A DNA stretch of 64,000 nucleotides from Halichoerus grypus (Eukaryota > Chordata > Mammalia > Carnivora > Phocidae): positions 97,169,283 through 97,233,282 of the forward strand of contig NC_135723.1 of assembly GCF_964656455.1 (NCBI RefSeq). Reading direction: 5' to 3'. This document shows, one piece after another, positions 44,995 through 56,799 of the stretch. The notes under the pieces are model-generated. The model saw only the letters and a list, made by a program, of their open reading frames with translations, had not been told where the DNA came from and did no database searches. The stretch's first letter is position 1. The number at the start of each line of letters is the position of its first letter. The position numbers and the translations under genes were made by a program.

Positions 44995-45100
44995 CACAAT
45001 GCTACAGTATTTTTTCAACCTGCAGTGGGAAAACTGAGATACAGAGTTAAGTAAAATGTCTAAAATCAAATAAGAAATAAATGGCAAGTTAAAAGTTTGA
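44995..45100 (-). repeat. Possible MIR relic
   Basis: 'cctgcagtgggaaaactgagatacagagttaagtaaaatgtctaaaatcaaataag' fits reversed MIR ('gaggaaactgaggcacagagaggttaagtaacttgcccaaggtcacacag'). Confidence 0.4.
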
Positions 45101-45395
45101 GGGATTTTTTTTTCCTGCTACATCCAGAAATACCCAGGGCATCGAGGGATTCATTTAAACAAGAACAACCAGAATGTGTTCTAGAAATGGCATCCATAGG
45201 ATAGTTTAATAGCTAATGGGAAAACATTTGTCTACAGTGCTTTAAAGTATATCTTCACTTTGCTTTTAGCATTTTACCTGGTTTGAAAAGTTTCATTTAA
45301 ATAACCTCATCCACCAATTACTTGCAAATCCATTTAGCCTTATTCAACAGTTGATCACTCTTATTTTACTTTATTTAAACAATTAACCAACTGCT

Positions 45396-45617
45396 GTTTT
45401 TTAAAGATTTTATTTATTTGAGATACTGGGAGAAAGAGAGAGTATGAGGGAGAGAGCACAAACTGTTTTGGGTCGGGGGGAGGTGAGGGATAGAGGGAGA
45501 GGAAGAAGCAGACTCCTTGCTGAAGAGGGAACCTGATGCAGGGCTGGATCCCAGGACCTGAGATCATGACCTGAGCTGAAGGCAGATGCTTAACCAACTG
45601 AGCTACCCAGGTGCCCC
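45396..45617 (-). mobile_element. CAN-SINE, minus strand, intact duplication
   Basis: TTTTTTAAAGATTTTATTTA at the left and TACCCAGGTGCCCC at the right, with a longer purine-rich body than its neighbours. A perfect 12-bp target-site duplication, TAACCAACTGCT, lies at 45384-45395 and 45618-45629. The 87-codon frame here is SINE sequence. Confidence 0.96.
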
Positions 45618-45629
45618 TAACCAACTGCT

Positions 45630-46127
45630 ATTATGCACCCATTTTGTATTGAAATTATTTTGCTGCAAGAGAGAGAAAATTATCTAACTCACGGATATAA
45701 CATATGGGATATAACATCTGTACTGAGATATCACACCAAACCCAAGAACAAAAAATACTGCCAGAAATGACGTGTGGCCAAACTGACAATAAGAAAAATA
45801 TGGCAACAAGAGTGACTACTTAATCATTTCTGTCTCTCTTTTTTCATCTGCTCTATTTTCATACCTTTGTCCATAAACCAACACTCTCTGTTGTCCACAA
45901 GACCCCAAAATGTCTGTTCTCGTTATACTAAGTATACCTGACTCCCCAGCTTCAAAAATGATTTCCTGCTTATGGGTTTCCATTCTTTAGGTCTCTTAGA
46001 TTAAGTCCTAGAGGGAGAGAATATGATTGGCCCAGGTGTCCTATTAGATGGTGTTCCATTCTGTGAATAGGAAGGGGCAGGATGACAGAGAATAAGCTTG
46101 GAAGCAGGAGCCAACACTTCAGCCTAG
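45630..46127. other. Unique DNA, no gene seen
   Basis: No useful frame or repeat. A small direct repeat, GATATAACAT, occurs twice near 45694-45720. Confidence 0.45.
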
Positions 46128-46262
46128 ATTAATGTTTTTCAAACTTTATTCTGCATCGGAATCAATGGGAGGCTGTGTTAATGCACAGGTTTCTAACAAA
46201 TGTTTAGATGATGCTAATATTGCTGGTCCAGGGACCTTACTCATAGAAGCACTAGTTATGCT
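46128..46262. mobile_element. MER5-like hAT DNA transposon relic
   Basis: 'ttttcaaactttattctgcatcggaatcaatgggaggctgtgttaatgcacaggtttctaacaaatgtttagatgatgctaatattgctggtccagggacc' matches the MER5A order with an internal deletion. It is non-autonomous and inactive. Confidence 0.62.
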
Positions 46263-46750
46263 ATAGAGCCATAACATTATCAGCAAGAGGAAACAGGTAA
46301 AATACTTCAACAATTTGCCAACTTCAGTTTTTTTGTGCATTTGAGTTGCTTTGGTTATCCAGCTTTTTTTTTTTTAAATTCATTCATTAAACATTTATTG
46401 AGAATTTACTAAATAAGTGAATAAAAATGTATATATACATAAAGATTAGTTCCTTCATAAATGTAGCCCAGTTATCTGTCTGAATGCTAAGCCTATAGTA
46501 ATTATTTAAATTTATGTATATATTTGAACACACAAAGGAAATATACTAAAACAAATTTACTTTTTATTGAATTATCTAACTATAGAATAATCATAATTTT
46601 CAAAAGATACAACAGTATATATTTTGTATTTCATTTATTTTTCCAAATATTTATACTTACTTAATATGTAATATTGAAAGAAAAAACACAACCAAAGTGG
46701 TTGCAGTGTTGGAGGTTTTGAGATTTTATTTACTATAATTTTCTTTATGA
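46263..46750. other. AT-rich DNA, no gene seen
   Basis: 'attcattcattaaacatttattgagaatttact' near 46379-46411 is a weak trace of an old MIR/L2-type repeat. Otherwise nothing. Confidence 0.42.
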
Positions 46751-46762
46751 AAAAATATTATA

Positions 46763-46968
46763 GGGGCTCCTGGGTGGCTCAGTCAGTTAAGTGTCTGACT
46801 CTTGATTTCGACTCAGGTCATGATGTCAGGGTCCTGAGATTGAACCTGGCATCTGGCACTGTGTTCAGCAGGGAGTCTGCTTGAGATTCTCTCTCTCTCC
46901 CCTGTCCTTCCCCAACCCCGCTCGCCCACTCTCTCTCTCAGATAAATAAAAAATAAATCTTTAAAAAA
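46763..46968 (+). mobile_element. Older CAN-SINE, plus strand
   Basis: Head GGGGCTCCTGGGTGGCTCAG, then 'gtgtctgactcttgatttcgactcaggtc', the diagnostic older version of the body, and 'gataaataaaaaataaatcttt'. The flanks AAAAATATTATA (46751-46762) and AAAAAATACTAT (about 46963-46974) look like a decayed duplication. Confidence 0.92.
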
Positions 46969-46974
46969 TACTAT

Positions 46975-47934
46975 GTACTCACATATTCTTGAGATCAGGT
47001 ATAAATTTTGCGTATTACTACTATATTTCAAGAGTCAGAATGCCTTGAGGGGGAATAATCTCTTTAAACTACTTATCTTTAAACCTAGTCCCACAGTAAC
47101 ATAGTCTCCTTATTTGAGTGCAAAGGCATCAGAGATCAGATATTTTGTTGATAATTGCTACTTTCTTCTGGAGTGATCTTTCTCTAGTTGCATAATCTCT
47201 GGTAATGTTTTGTTGCATAAACTGTATTGCAGTTATCACAAGTGTATAGTGAAAAATTACAAAAATTTTTTTCTTCATTATTTAAAAATGGTTACTGAGA
47301 TTATGCATAGTCAGTAAGTCACTAACAACATCATTTTGTAACTAAGAATCACAGTATTATTTCCCCCCAATTTTATGTGTGTTACTCATTTCGAATTGGC
47401 CTCCTGGGCTGTGCTGTTCTCATTTAAGTAATTCTATTTCTCCACTCCCCAGGCTACCTCGTGTACAAGTGCAATTGTGATAAATAATGTAGAATTTACT
47501 AATGAGGTTTATTGAAGGGATGAAACTGAGTGGGTACACCAGAGATGATGCAGTTACACTTTCTGAATGTCCTCATCTGTGGTCATTTTCAAAATTTCCT
47601 CCTCTAAGTCAGCTACCAGATCACTCTACTCACAATATCTGGCAGACACTTCTAGGATATCTGCTCCTTTTCCTCCCCAATACATAACCTCAAAATCCAG
47701 ATAACTTTCATACCATACTCTGCAGAATTTAAAGCTAACTGAACAGTGTCTGGAAAACAGGAGTTCGGTCCGTAGTTCAAAACTCTTCTGCTTAAACATA
47801 ACCTGAGAGAGTCTAACTCCACCCTCTTAAAAATAAAATCGATATTATGTCTCACTTTGAAATGAAGTCCCATTATTTACCTGGGCATTTTGTTTTAGAA
47901 GTTTTTGGGTGGATTCTATGTTTGAACGACATTT
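46975..47934. other. Unique DNA, no gene seen
   Basis: Short frames on both strands; no repeat recognised. Confidence 0.45.
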
Positions 47935-47949
47935 AGAAACAGTGGTTCT

Positions 47950-48167
47950 CACGAGAGACGATGGACTCTGAAAAACAAACTGAGGGTTCTAGAGGGGAGG
48001 GGGTGGGAGGATGGGTTAGCCTGGTGATGGGTATTGAGGAGGGCACGTTCTGCATGGAGCACTGGGTGTTATGCACAAACAATGAATCATGGAACACTAC
48101 TATATCTAAAACTAATGATGTAATGTATGGGGATTAACATAACAATAAAAAAAAGAGAGAAAAAAAA
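47950..48167 (+). mobile_element. Young 5'-truncated L1 3' end, plus strand
   Basis: Only the last 200 bp or so of the L1 3' untranslated region: 'gagagacgatggactctg', 'gaggagggcacgttctgc', 'atgcacaaacaatgaatc' and 'ggggattaacataacaataaaa', then an A-rich tail. It is the same family as the minus-strand 3' end at 32495-32800. A perfect 15-bp target-site duplication, AGAAACAGTGGTTCT, lies at 47935-47949 and 48168-48182. There is no coding sequence. Confidence 0.95.
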
Positions 48168-48299
48168 AGAAACAGTGGTTCTATGGATAGAAAAACACAA
48201 ATTTGGACTGATCAACAAGCAAATACATCTGAGAGACTGCACGAAGAATTCTAAAATATTCTACCACATCAGTTGTTAGAAAAACTCTTGATGTGTGTG

Positions 48300-48700
48300 C
48301 TGCTGCTGTATTTATTGTGCTGTTTGGGAAGTGTGAGAGACGCAGGAAGGTGGGAATTTTCCACAGCAGGCTTCGCCTGTCCTTTCCCTCAGGTGTTCTG
48401 TTTCACCCCTTTTGCAGGACCTTAGCCATTAGCTCTTGTCCCCATCCATCTTGATAAATCCAGACTGCCCATGAAACAGCTACTAAACACAAGAATGATT
48501 CCTGCCTTTTCCAGGCACCATTTTGACCAGCCGTTCTGGAAACTATCTGAACCTCAGCTGACCCCTCTTGCTGACCTATAAAATGCTTGCCCCCTCCATT
48601 TCAAGTTACAACACTGCTTTAAAGTCTTTGCTTATCTTTTTTTTTTTTTTTTTTTTTCAAATAAAGCCTTCTGTTAGCTGTACCCTGGATCATTTTCTTC
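48300..48700 (+). mobile_element. Possible solitary ERV-type LTR
   Basis: A less AT-rich 400-bp block with 'gacctataaaatgcttgccccctcc' (a TATA-box-like string at about 48576), then a T-run and 'caaataaagccttctgttagc' (a polyadenylation signal at about 48659), spaced as in endogenous-retrovirus LTRs. No flanking duplication or TG...CA ends could be fixed. A run of about 20 T sits just before the AATAAA. No viral gene is present. Confidence 0.4.
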
Positions 48701-50094
48701 CTTTAGAACATTCCATGAAATCCTGATGAGCAAAGTGCTAGCTCTGTATGCGTTTCAAGATACAGAAAGGAAAGATGATTTCGTCTTTTCCAGCGTATGT
48801 AATAATTTTCCAATATATGCAATATCAAGATTCTTATTGATTTTTTTTAAAAGTGAAGAAACAAGCAAGGAAGCATGACTTTAGCAATTATTTTTTTGTG
48901 ATGCATTTTGGCAAATAGCAGGGATTAGATTTTCTGATGGTAACTACTGTTGAACATACTTCGTAATAAATAGAAGCTTAGTAACAGATGAAAATGGGAG
49001 AACGTTAAGGTTAAAGATGATGTCCTCATTTTGGTACCTGTGATAAAAATAATAGACATCTGATTTTGGACATTGTTTAAGAAATGTGATTTCACTTTTA
49101 GAAATAATGTGTTTAAAAGTAAGAGTAAGGTATGCACTTATGAAATGTGGGAAAGACTTGGGAGTATATGTAGGAATCACCTTAACTCTCTGATTCTTAA
49201 CATCTTACTGGTAATTGCTCAAATTCCTACCTCACTCTTTGTTATAAAGGTTACTGAACCCCCCCAGATTTTCTACCAACCTCCAGGGGATTTTTACTCT
49301 GACCTTCGTCTCTGCCACACACCTCTCATTTTGGTCAATCAGGTCAGCCCCAACACTTCGGTCCACAGGCTGACTGTGTTCCTCAAATGTTGAACTAGAA
49401 GTGGAAAGCAGTTCTTTTTTTTTAAACTTCCACAAAATCCCCCTCAAACAAGACAACTGTAGGTTTGGGGAGAGAGGTAAATGTATATTACCATGTAAAC
49501 AACTTAAAATTAAATACTAATTTTAAAACTCATGTTTAAAATTATTCTCTCTTCTGACTTGTAAATGCTCCCTTGTCTCCTCACTCTAACCATCATTTCC
49601 CATTCATTTCTTCTCCTCTTCAACCCTAACCTCTCAGGACAAAAACAAAAGAAAAGTGATGAAAAAATATAACCTCAGATTTTTGTATCAGAGCAATTCA
49701 GCTTTTCTAACCTTACAGGTAGATCAGAACTTACATTTTTCTGGAAGATACTGAAATTATAATCTCTAAAGTTCTGCCTAATCAAATATTTAGATAAAAA
49801 TGCACTTCTTGTGCCATCCTGGGGGTGCAAACAAAGCAAAGGATGGTTCCATTTTTCTCACTTACATAAAGAACAGAAGATCAAGAATGATTCAGGGATA
49901 AAGTTTGCAGTCAGGAAGCATGTATGGAATAATACTTGAGAAGCAAACTAGAAAGGATTAAAGACAGATCTCTAAAAGAGTAAAAGGGAAACAGGAAAGA
50001 TTCAATGTCCACTTACGTTTAAAAACTAGGGAAATTAGTTAAAGCCAGTGAAATTCCCTGAAGAGTAATTACAAGAGCAGTGTGGGTTAGATGC
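48701..50094. other. Unique DNA, no gene seen
   Basis: The 106-codon plus frame 49073-49393 overlaps 70-78-codon frames on the other strand and has no recognisable motif. 49240-49390 is less AT-rich and unassigned. Confidence 0.42.
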
Positions 50095-50225
50095 ACTTAT
50101 TTTAATTTATTGATAAGCAAAGTAAGGCATGGAAGTGAACATAGTTGCATGTGGTTACAGAGCTAACATGCAAGAGGGAGGATTCTTCCCCAGATGTTTT
50201 GACTCAAAGATTGTCCCCTTTTTAG
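50095..50225 (-). repeat. MIR relic, minus strand
   Basis: 'tattgataagcaaagtaaggcatggaagtgaacatagttgcatgtggttacagagctaacatgcaagagggagg' parallels reversed MIR. The call rests on order rather than identity. Confidence 0.52.
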
Positions 50226-51078
50226 AACATTAGGACCTTTCTACTGAATCCATTGTCCTCTGAAGAGTCAGAATTGAGAATCAGAGAATGAGAAAGTGGT
50301 TTCCCTTTGGAAGACTCCAATGCAAAGGAAATAATAACAACTATTTTTAAAAATCCTTGCATATAAAACAATTTTCATAAATAATTTTTATATAAAACAA
50401 TTGGCTGTGAGTCAATAAGAGAAGACTAAAATAATTGCGATAGGGTCTATCCAGTAAAATTGAGTAATTGAATGTGTTTTTCTGGCTTATCCATCAAAAT
50501 CCACTAGTTTGATGTTTGGCACAGATGAGGGCAGGAGTGACCTGAACTTTGACGTTGCCTTGAGAGACCCAAGGAAATGGATAAGGCATAAGGGACTACC
50601 TGATGCTGGGAGGGGAACCTGAAATGATACAGTGCAGAAGTGCAGGTGAAGCAAGGATGCCACAAAGAGGAGTCAAGAGCAGCTGAAAGTTTGAAGGGGT
50701 AGTTCCTGGTAACATCGACTGACAGAGGTAGAGGATTGTGGAAGCCACAAAAAGAGAGTGGTGACATTGATTTGAAGCAGACAGGGTGATTACAAAATAT
50801 GATGCTCCAAATGTGATTGCCAGATGACCTACCTTCTAGAAAGACTATTCTTGTCATTATATCACAAATATAGTGAAGACCAATTATTCATTACTTTCAA
50901 AGGGAGACTAAGCGAGTAGCCATATTCATAGTGAGGTCAAATAAAAGATTGTGACTCTTTATCTTAACACACAGAGGAAGGACTGCAAGGAGGAATACAC
51001 CAAAGTTTAGAAAATTGTTTTGGCTTTATTGAATGTGAACATAGTGTGAGTCTGGGAATGTTAAAAGTACGTAGTCTT
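50226..51078. other. Unique DNA, no gene seen
   Basis: The 117-codon minus frame 50504-50857 has a mixed Ser/Phe/His composition and no domain; no splice or promoter context supports it. Confidence 0.42.
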
Positions 51079-51090
51079 GTTCTTCCTCTT

Positions 51091-51286
51091 CTTTTTTTTT
51101 TTTAAAGATTATACTTATCCACCTGAGAGAGACAAAGATAGTGAGAGAGCATGAGCAGGGAGGAGAGGGAGAAGCAGGCTTCCCGCTGAGCAGGGAGCCT
51201 AATGAAGGACTTAATCCCAGGTTTCTGGGATCATGACCTGAGCCAAAGGAAGACACCCAACTGACCAAGCCACCCAGGCACCCCCC
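51091..51286 (-). mobile_element. CAN-SINE, minus strand
   Basis: T-run, AAAGATTATACTTATCC, purine body, 'gatcatgacctgagcc', 'aagccacccaggcacccccc'. GTTCTTC flanks it at 51079 and 51287, the recognisable part of a target-site duplication. Confidence 0.92.
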
Positions 51287-51305
51287 GTTCTTCTTTTTTT
51301 AAAAA

Positions 51306-51372
<67 letters not shown>
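51306..51372. repeat. (TA)n tract, about 33 units
   Basis: An almost pure TA run with a single G interruption at about 51356, starting 20 bp after the SINE head end. Confidence 0.95.
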
Positions 51373-53849
51373 AAATCATTTTGTACATAATCATTACATT
51401 TTATTAATATTATATTATACATAAATATTTCATTCTATTATCATATTATAAAACTGCCATATATAATGCCATTATATATGGTAATGCATTGTTGAGATGT
51501 GTTTCTAAGCTTTTTAAATACACCATCATTTGGGTATAGTTTCAAATCTAGAATACTGAGTTCGATGTAACTTAATCAAATTCAATTTGGAAATTTCTAC
51601 ATTATTATATTATTGTAATGGGACATTTGGTGTTATCATTATTGTTTTGTTTTGCTTCTTTACAAGAATTGAGCCTCGTTCTTATGTTTGAAGATCTCCT
51701 ATTGATAGGTATTGGAAGTAGAAGACCATACAAGCATAAAAGGGCAAATATACCTTGTCCCATCTTCCCTGGCAAGTAATTATAAAAGTTCAATGGGTCA
51801 TATGCAAATTATCTTAATTTATTGATGAGGAAAGTGAGGACCTAAGCACATTACCTCAGCTTAGCCAATCTCAAGCATCAGTCTGAAAACCATGGAGGCA
51901 AGAAGACAAGACTAACATAGGCCCCTTTGGGCACTAGCAGTTCACAGAGAGTTCTGATATTTCAGAGCCTGGGATGGTACAAGTTAAAGTGTCTAATGCT
52001 GATACATAGTGTTAATAGTGTCTTCATTGGAGAGTTATGTGGAGTGATTTTTGACTCTGATCCTTGCTGTCTAGAATTTGTGGTTTCTTCTGGTTTTTCT
52101 GAGCCAGTGTTTTAAAGCACCCAGCAGGTTTTAGAAGCTAACACAATTAGTCTCAGGAAATTCCTTTTCTATTCAAATCCTTCACAGTTAGTTTATGTTG
52201 CTTTCAACTAAAAACTTTGACAAGTCGAGTAGATAAGGCATAGTTCGGGACTAACGATTTTTCATTTTTGGAATGAAATTTAACTTGTGGAGAGACTGAT
52301 GTTCTCTATCTCTTCAAAAATTGTTTTTGTTATAAGCTCTATTCCTAAGTGAGTTGTAATGTTAAAGAGAAAAAAAAGGATTTTAAATTGCTTCCTGCAG
52401 CGAAGTGTGAGGCAGTAAAGAGTACAAACTAAGCAGAGAAAACAAGACAATAGAAAGAAAAGACTGCTCTAAAGAGCAACTGACAAGATTGGTGTGAAAA
52501 AATATATGGTCTAGGTTTAAACTGCCTATGTGACATGAAAGATGTTGTGACAGGGAGAAAAATGTTTGTTTACTCACAACCTCACCATATCCCGACTTCA
52601 GCACATCAGCACACACACATACACACTCTTCTGAGGAAGGTTACACATTGCTGGATTGTTTTTTCCAGGTGGGTTCAAAGTTATCTTCAACATAATAGCT
52701 TTTCATATACTTGGATACAATATAAGGTGATAGGTATCTAGTTGTTTAAAACAAAATTGGAAGAGCTTGGGCCAGTGCAAATAGTGTTGCATAAAGAAGG
52801 GGAGATTGGGGAGTGGAGGGAGGTAGGAGGGAGGACCAGGAAAGAAAGGAAGATGAGGATTTTCTCAGAGGGAAATTCTTAGTACTGCTCATCAGATGGC
52901 CATTAAAGTCTCCTCTGGTCATGGTGGTTTGTGGGATATATTTGTATAGTGGGTGATGCTGTAAAGCGCTAAGTTATGCAGAAAGTGGAGAGAAGTAATG
53001 AATTGGAGGCCAATTACATCTGGGCCATGTATTATTTCCATGTTTATGTGGTCTTCTCTTTGTGGATTGGAACTGCTAAAGGTCCTAATTGAATGAGAGC
53101 TTTCTTTATGGTAAAAATAGCAAATATGAGAGATGTGTAAATCCTCTACCACATATATTCCATAGATACCACAATAAAAGAGTGATAATGCAAAGAGTCA
53201 TAATGTCCAACATACAATGGATTTTATTCATGTGATTAATGAACATATGTGCCAAGATATAGGAGGAGGAACATGAGAAAACCAAAGTCCCTGCCCTCAT
53301 GGAGATGTTTGAAGCAAGAGAAGTTAGAATTTCTAAAGGTGTTGTGGTTATAAATTCACTTCATAATACTCCAGTGAAAGACACCGTGTTATTTCTTTGT
53401 TCTTAACCATAATAATATTATATCTTATTTAGAGCTCCAGCTAAATACAACAGCAAGACATTCAGACTTAATCAAGTCTGGGAGCACTTTCAGCTCTGCC
53501 TAGTGTTGAATAAGTATCAAGGAAGCCTATGTGGTACCCAGAATGCAGGAGAGGTCTGACCCTTCACAGAGTAAGGTAAAACTTCAGAATCCCCTTTGCT
53601 CTTACTGCTACCAGTGTTGCTGAATCTGGTCCTCCTTCATATATTGAAGCCCTAATTCCCCAGGCCATACTCCTCATGACCCCAGAACTCTCCAGGTCTG
53701 TCTTTTGCGGTCATCCTACAGCCAGTTAACTACCTAGTCAGTCAAATAGATCTTCATCATGAACAGGATTGATGGATTGATTGATTCTTCTGAAGAACAA
53801 AGTTGTTTATATTACACTATCAGTTTCTAAGCATTATTAAGTAAGTAAG
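51373..53849. other. Unique DNA, no gene seen
   Basis: Weak reversed-MIR words at 51806-51900 ('tattgatgaggaaagtgaggacctaagcacattacctcagc'). A G-rich patch at about 52798-52836. Short frames only. Confidence 0.42.
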
Positions 53850-55150
53850 TCTATAATAATTAAGATAGTTTTGTATTAACGTAAGAATAGACAAAGAGAA
53901 CAATGTGACAGGATAACAGTCCAGAAAAATACTTCCAAACATTTCAAATATATGTCTCTCTCTCTTTCTCTCTCTATAGATTGTTCTTTTCAATATGGAA
54001 AGAAATGAACCTTGACCACTACTTCACAACACACAAAAAATTAATTTGAAAAGGACATCAAACTAAATGTAGAAAACAAATCAGTAACATTTCTACCAGA
54101 AAACAAAATGATATCTTCATGACTTTGCGCATGTGTGATATTGTGATTTTTATTTAGAAATATGCCTTTGGTCTTTGTGTTTCTGCCACAGAGCTCCTAA
54201 AACTCTTAGAATTTCCTAAGTGATGAAAGCAATAAAAGCATTTTTGTGTATCGGTGAGTTGACTTTTGGAAAGTACCTAACGATGGGGGTTGGTTCCTAG
54301 GAGAATGAACCATGTGATTGGAGGGTTGGATCTTTTAATCCCATCCCCCTGACCTCAGGAGAAGGGAGAGAGACTGGAGGTTGAATCAATTGTCAGTGGC
54401 CAATGATTTAAACAGTCGTACTGTGTAATGAAGCCTCTGTAATTATCTAAAAGGACTGGGTTTGAAGAGTTTCTGGGTTGGTCAACACTTGGAGATCTGA
54501 AAGAGTAGTATTCCTAGAGAGACAGTATGGAAGCTCTGTGCCCCGTTCCCCCATACCTTCCCCTATGCATCTCTTCCAGCTGGCTGTTCCTGAGTTATAT
54601 CCTTTGACAGGAAAGCAGTGATTTAGTAAAATGTTTTTTCTGAGTTCTGTGAGCTGTTTTGGCAAATTAAACAAGCCCAAAGAGGGGGGTTATTGGGAAC
54701 CTCTGATTTATAGCCAGTCGGTCAGAAGCCAGGTGACCACCCGGGCTTGTGACTGACTTCTGAAGTATGTGGGGGTGAGGTGGAGGGAGGAGACTCAGTC
54801 TGTGGACTGAGCCCTTAACCTATGGAATCTTATGCCATCTTCAGGTAGATAGTGTCAGAATTGAGTTGAGTTGGACACCCAGCTGGTGTCCAGAGAATTC
54901 TTGTTGGTGATGTGGCAGGAAAACTTATACTCACATTTTGGAATTTGGTCCCAGGACACTATTAGCATGAAGAGATTTTTTTCAACAAGATACAAAAAGC
55001 ACTACCTATGAAATCAAAGTTTGATGCATTGTACTTACTTAAAATTAAGAATTTTATTCCTCAAAAGGCTCTTTGAGAGAGAAGAGAGGAAACCACAGAG
55101 TACTCGTGGTGTACGGGATATATAAAGAATTCCTGTATTTCTTCTTAGAA
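53850..55150 (+). mobile_element. Old L1 ORF2 relic, split by an LTR-like insertion
   Basis: The left part (53850-54133) reads 'gtaagaatagacaaagagaacaatgtgacaggataacagtccag', 'caatatggaaagaaatgaaccttgaccactacttcacaacacac' and 'gaaaacaaaatgatatcttcatgactttg', a degenerate ORF2 stretch. The right part (54965-55150) resumes with 'caacaagatacaaaaagcactacctatgaaatc' and later 'ggatatataaagaattcctg'. There is an internal deletion, and many stops and frameshifts; it is inactive. A small (TC)n run sits at 53957-53979. Confidence 0.65.
54134..54964 (+). mobile_element. LTR-like element inserted in old L1
   Basis: An 830-bp block separating the two halves of the L1 relic, with GCATG at 54129-54133 and again at 54965-54969, a possible 5-bp target duplication. 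Internal phrases such as 'atgcatctcttccagctggctgttcctgagttatatcc', 'gagttctgtgagctgttttggcaaattaa', 'gactgagcccttaacctatggaatctta' and 'gacacccagctggtgtcc' belong to a common old mammalian LTR-type repeat I cannot name. It begins with TG. The end 'aatttggtcccagg' vaguely recalls a tRNA-Leu primer-binding site. There are no viral genes. Confidence 0.5.
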
Positions 55151-55931
55151 AAATATAGATAAATCTAATCTTTGATGAAGTCACAAGGATCTATGGGATA
55201 AATGAACCCTGATAACATCTCAAGGATCTCTAGTGATGCCTAATTTTCATTCCTGGTTACTGATAAAATTTTTATTTTTCCTTTTTTTTCCCACCATGAA
55301 CAGGATTTAAAAACAAATAACAACAAAAACCCAGGCCCTGACTGGCTTGGGGAGACATGGCTCCTTTTTCCCTCTGGTTGAATAACCTCTCCTTGTCTAA
55401 CTCTCTCCTTTCAAAGTTCTCTTGCTTACCTCTGTCTGGATCTATTTCTCTACATCCATCTCCAAAATAGCTCCTGGGCAGGAGACCTTGTACCCAGAGG
55501 GACACAGAGGAGAAGACAGTTCATTTAGTTCTTTTCTTGGAATAGAATTAAGGGGGAAAAATAGCTCATGTTCTTTCAAGATGGAATGAAAGACAAATTA
55601 ATATTTCACCATATTATGCAGAGCACATGTATAATCTACATGAATTGTCTAATTTGATTGATTGGTCAAAAGATTCACAAGAAGACAGTCCAACAACTAC
55701 CTCTGTACTTTGGGTGATACTTAGCTGAAACACTACTAAGATAAATTGGTTGGAAATCTATAAAGCAATGAGAGAGAATAGCATAATCTAAGGATATGTT
55801 TATCCAGTGATCAAAGCCTTCAGCCTTTAATAGAGACTCTTCATAGCAGCAGGAAAAAGGGTGCCACACTGGAGAACATAGCTCGAGTGCGGCACAGGAT
55901 AATCAGGAAGGGATCATTATCCTACAGAAAG
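55151..55931. other. Unique DNA, no gene seen
   Basis: Short frames only; no repeat recognised. Confidence 0.45.
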
Positions 55932-55972
55932 GTAAGGGGAATTTTTTTTTTTTTTTTTGTAAGGGGAATTTT
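55932..55972 (-). mobile_element. Tail-only retroinsertion: T-run between 14-bp duplications
   Basis: GTAAGGGGAATTTT occurs at 55932-55945 and 55959-55972, separated only by T. This is the minus-strand counterpart of the insertion at 24634. The right boundary AATTTT/ATG is a good match to the L1 nick preference read on this strand. No element body is present. Confidence 0.75.
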
Positions 55973-56035
55973 ATGTAGGTGGCATCGATATGATAACTAA
56001 TGGATGCCAAGAAAGGTCACCAAATTGAATTTTTT

Positions 56036-56226
56036 TTAAAGATTTTATTTATTTATTTGACAGAGACAGAGACATAGCGAGAGCAGGAACACAAGCAGGG
56101 GGAGTGGGAGAGGGAGAAGCAGGCTTCCCGCTGAGCAGGGAGCCCGATGTGGGACTCGATCCCAGGACTCTGGGATCATGACCTGAGCCGAAGGCAGATG
56201 CTTAACGACTGAGCCACCCAGGCGCC
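56036..56226 (-). mobile_element. CAN-SINE, minus strand, intact ends
   Basis: AAAGATTTTATTTATTTATT at the left and CACCCAGGCGCC at the right. A perfect 18-bp target-site duplication, CACCAAATTGAATTTTTT, lies at 56018-56035 and 56227-56244. It is 64 bp from the tail-only insertion. Confidence 0.97.
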
Positions 56227-56244
56227 CACCAAATTGAATTTTTT

Positions 56245-56799
56245 ACAAATTTGAAATTTTATTCCAAAATATTGCCAATTTTGTTATGGGGAAGTAATCC
56301 AAGGTTTATATTACATAATTCATAGTTGAAAAAAATAATGTTATATGTCAAATATATCTTTATGTTTTTTTAAAAAGAAAGAAAAACATAGTGCAATAAT
56401 ATTTTACTTTTGAGGTCTTTGTGTTGGGATTAAGTATTAGTAATGGGAGAAGAAAATCACTCTTCAAAGAACAACCAAAAGGGTATACAAATTTAAACAA
56501 TTACTCGAACAAATATAAACATAATTAATTCTGACTACCTATGTACATGCGTTCCAATGGCCGCAGTTGCTTGTTCAGATAGTTAATATTTGTTGTTTTG
56601 TCTGAGGATGAGAGGCAACCTTGACTGGCCGACCATACCAACAGCTCCATATTTCCCCTGAGCTTCCAAAGGGAAGTCCACTTTTGCCTTTTGTTCTCTC
56701 CAGTTTCAAACATTATAATATCTTTTATATCCTTCTGTCATTGCAAAAGACAGGCAACTCAAAACATGTCATTTCTTCTGGAATTCATATCTGTCTTCT
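56245..56799. other. AT-rich unique DNA, no gene seen
   Basis: No recognised repeat; short overlapping frames at the right end. Confidence 0.45.
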
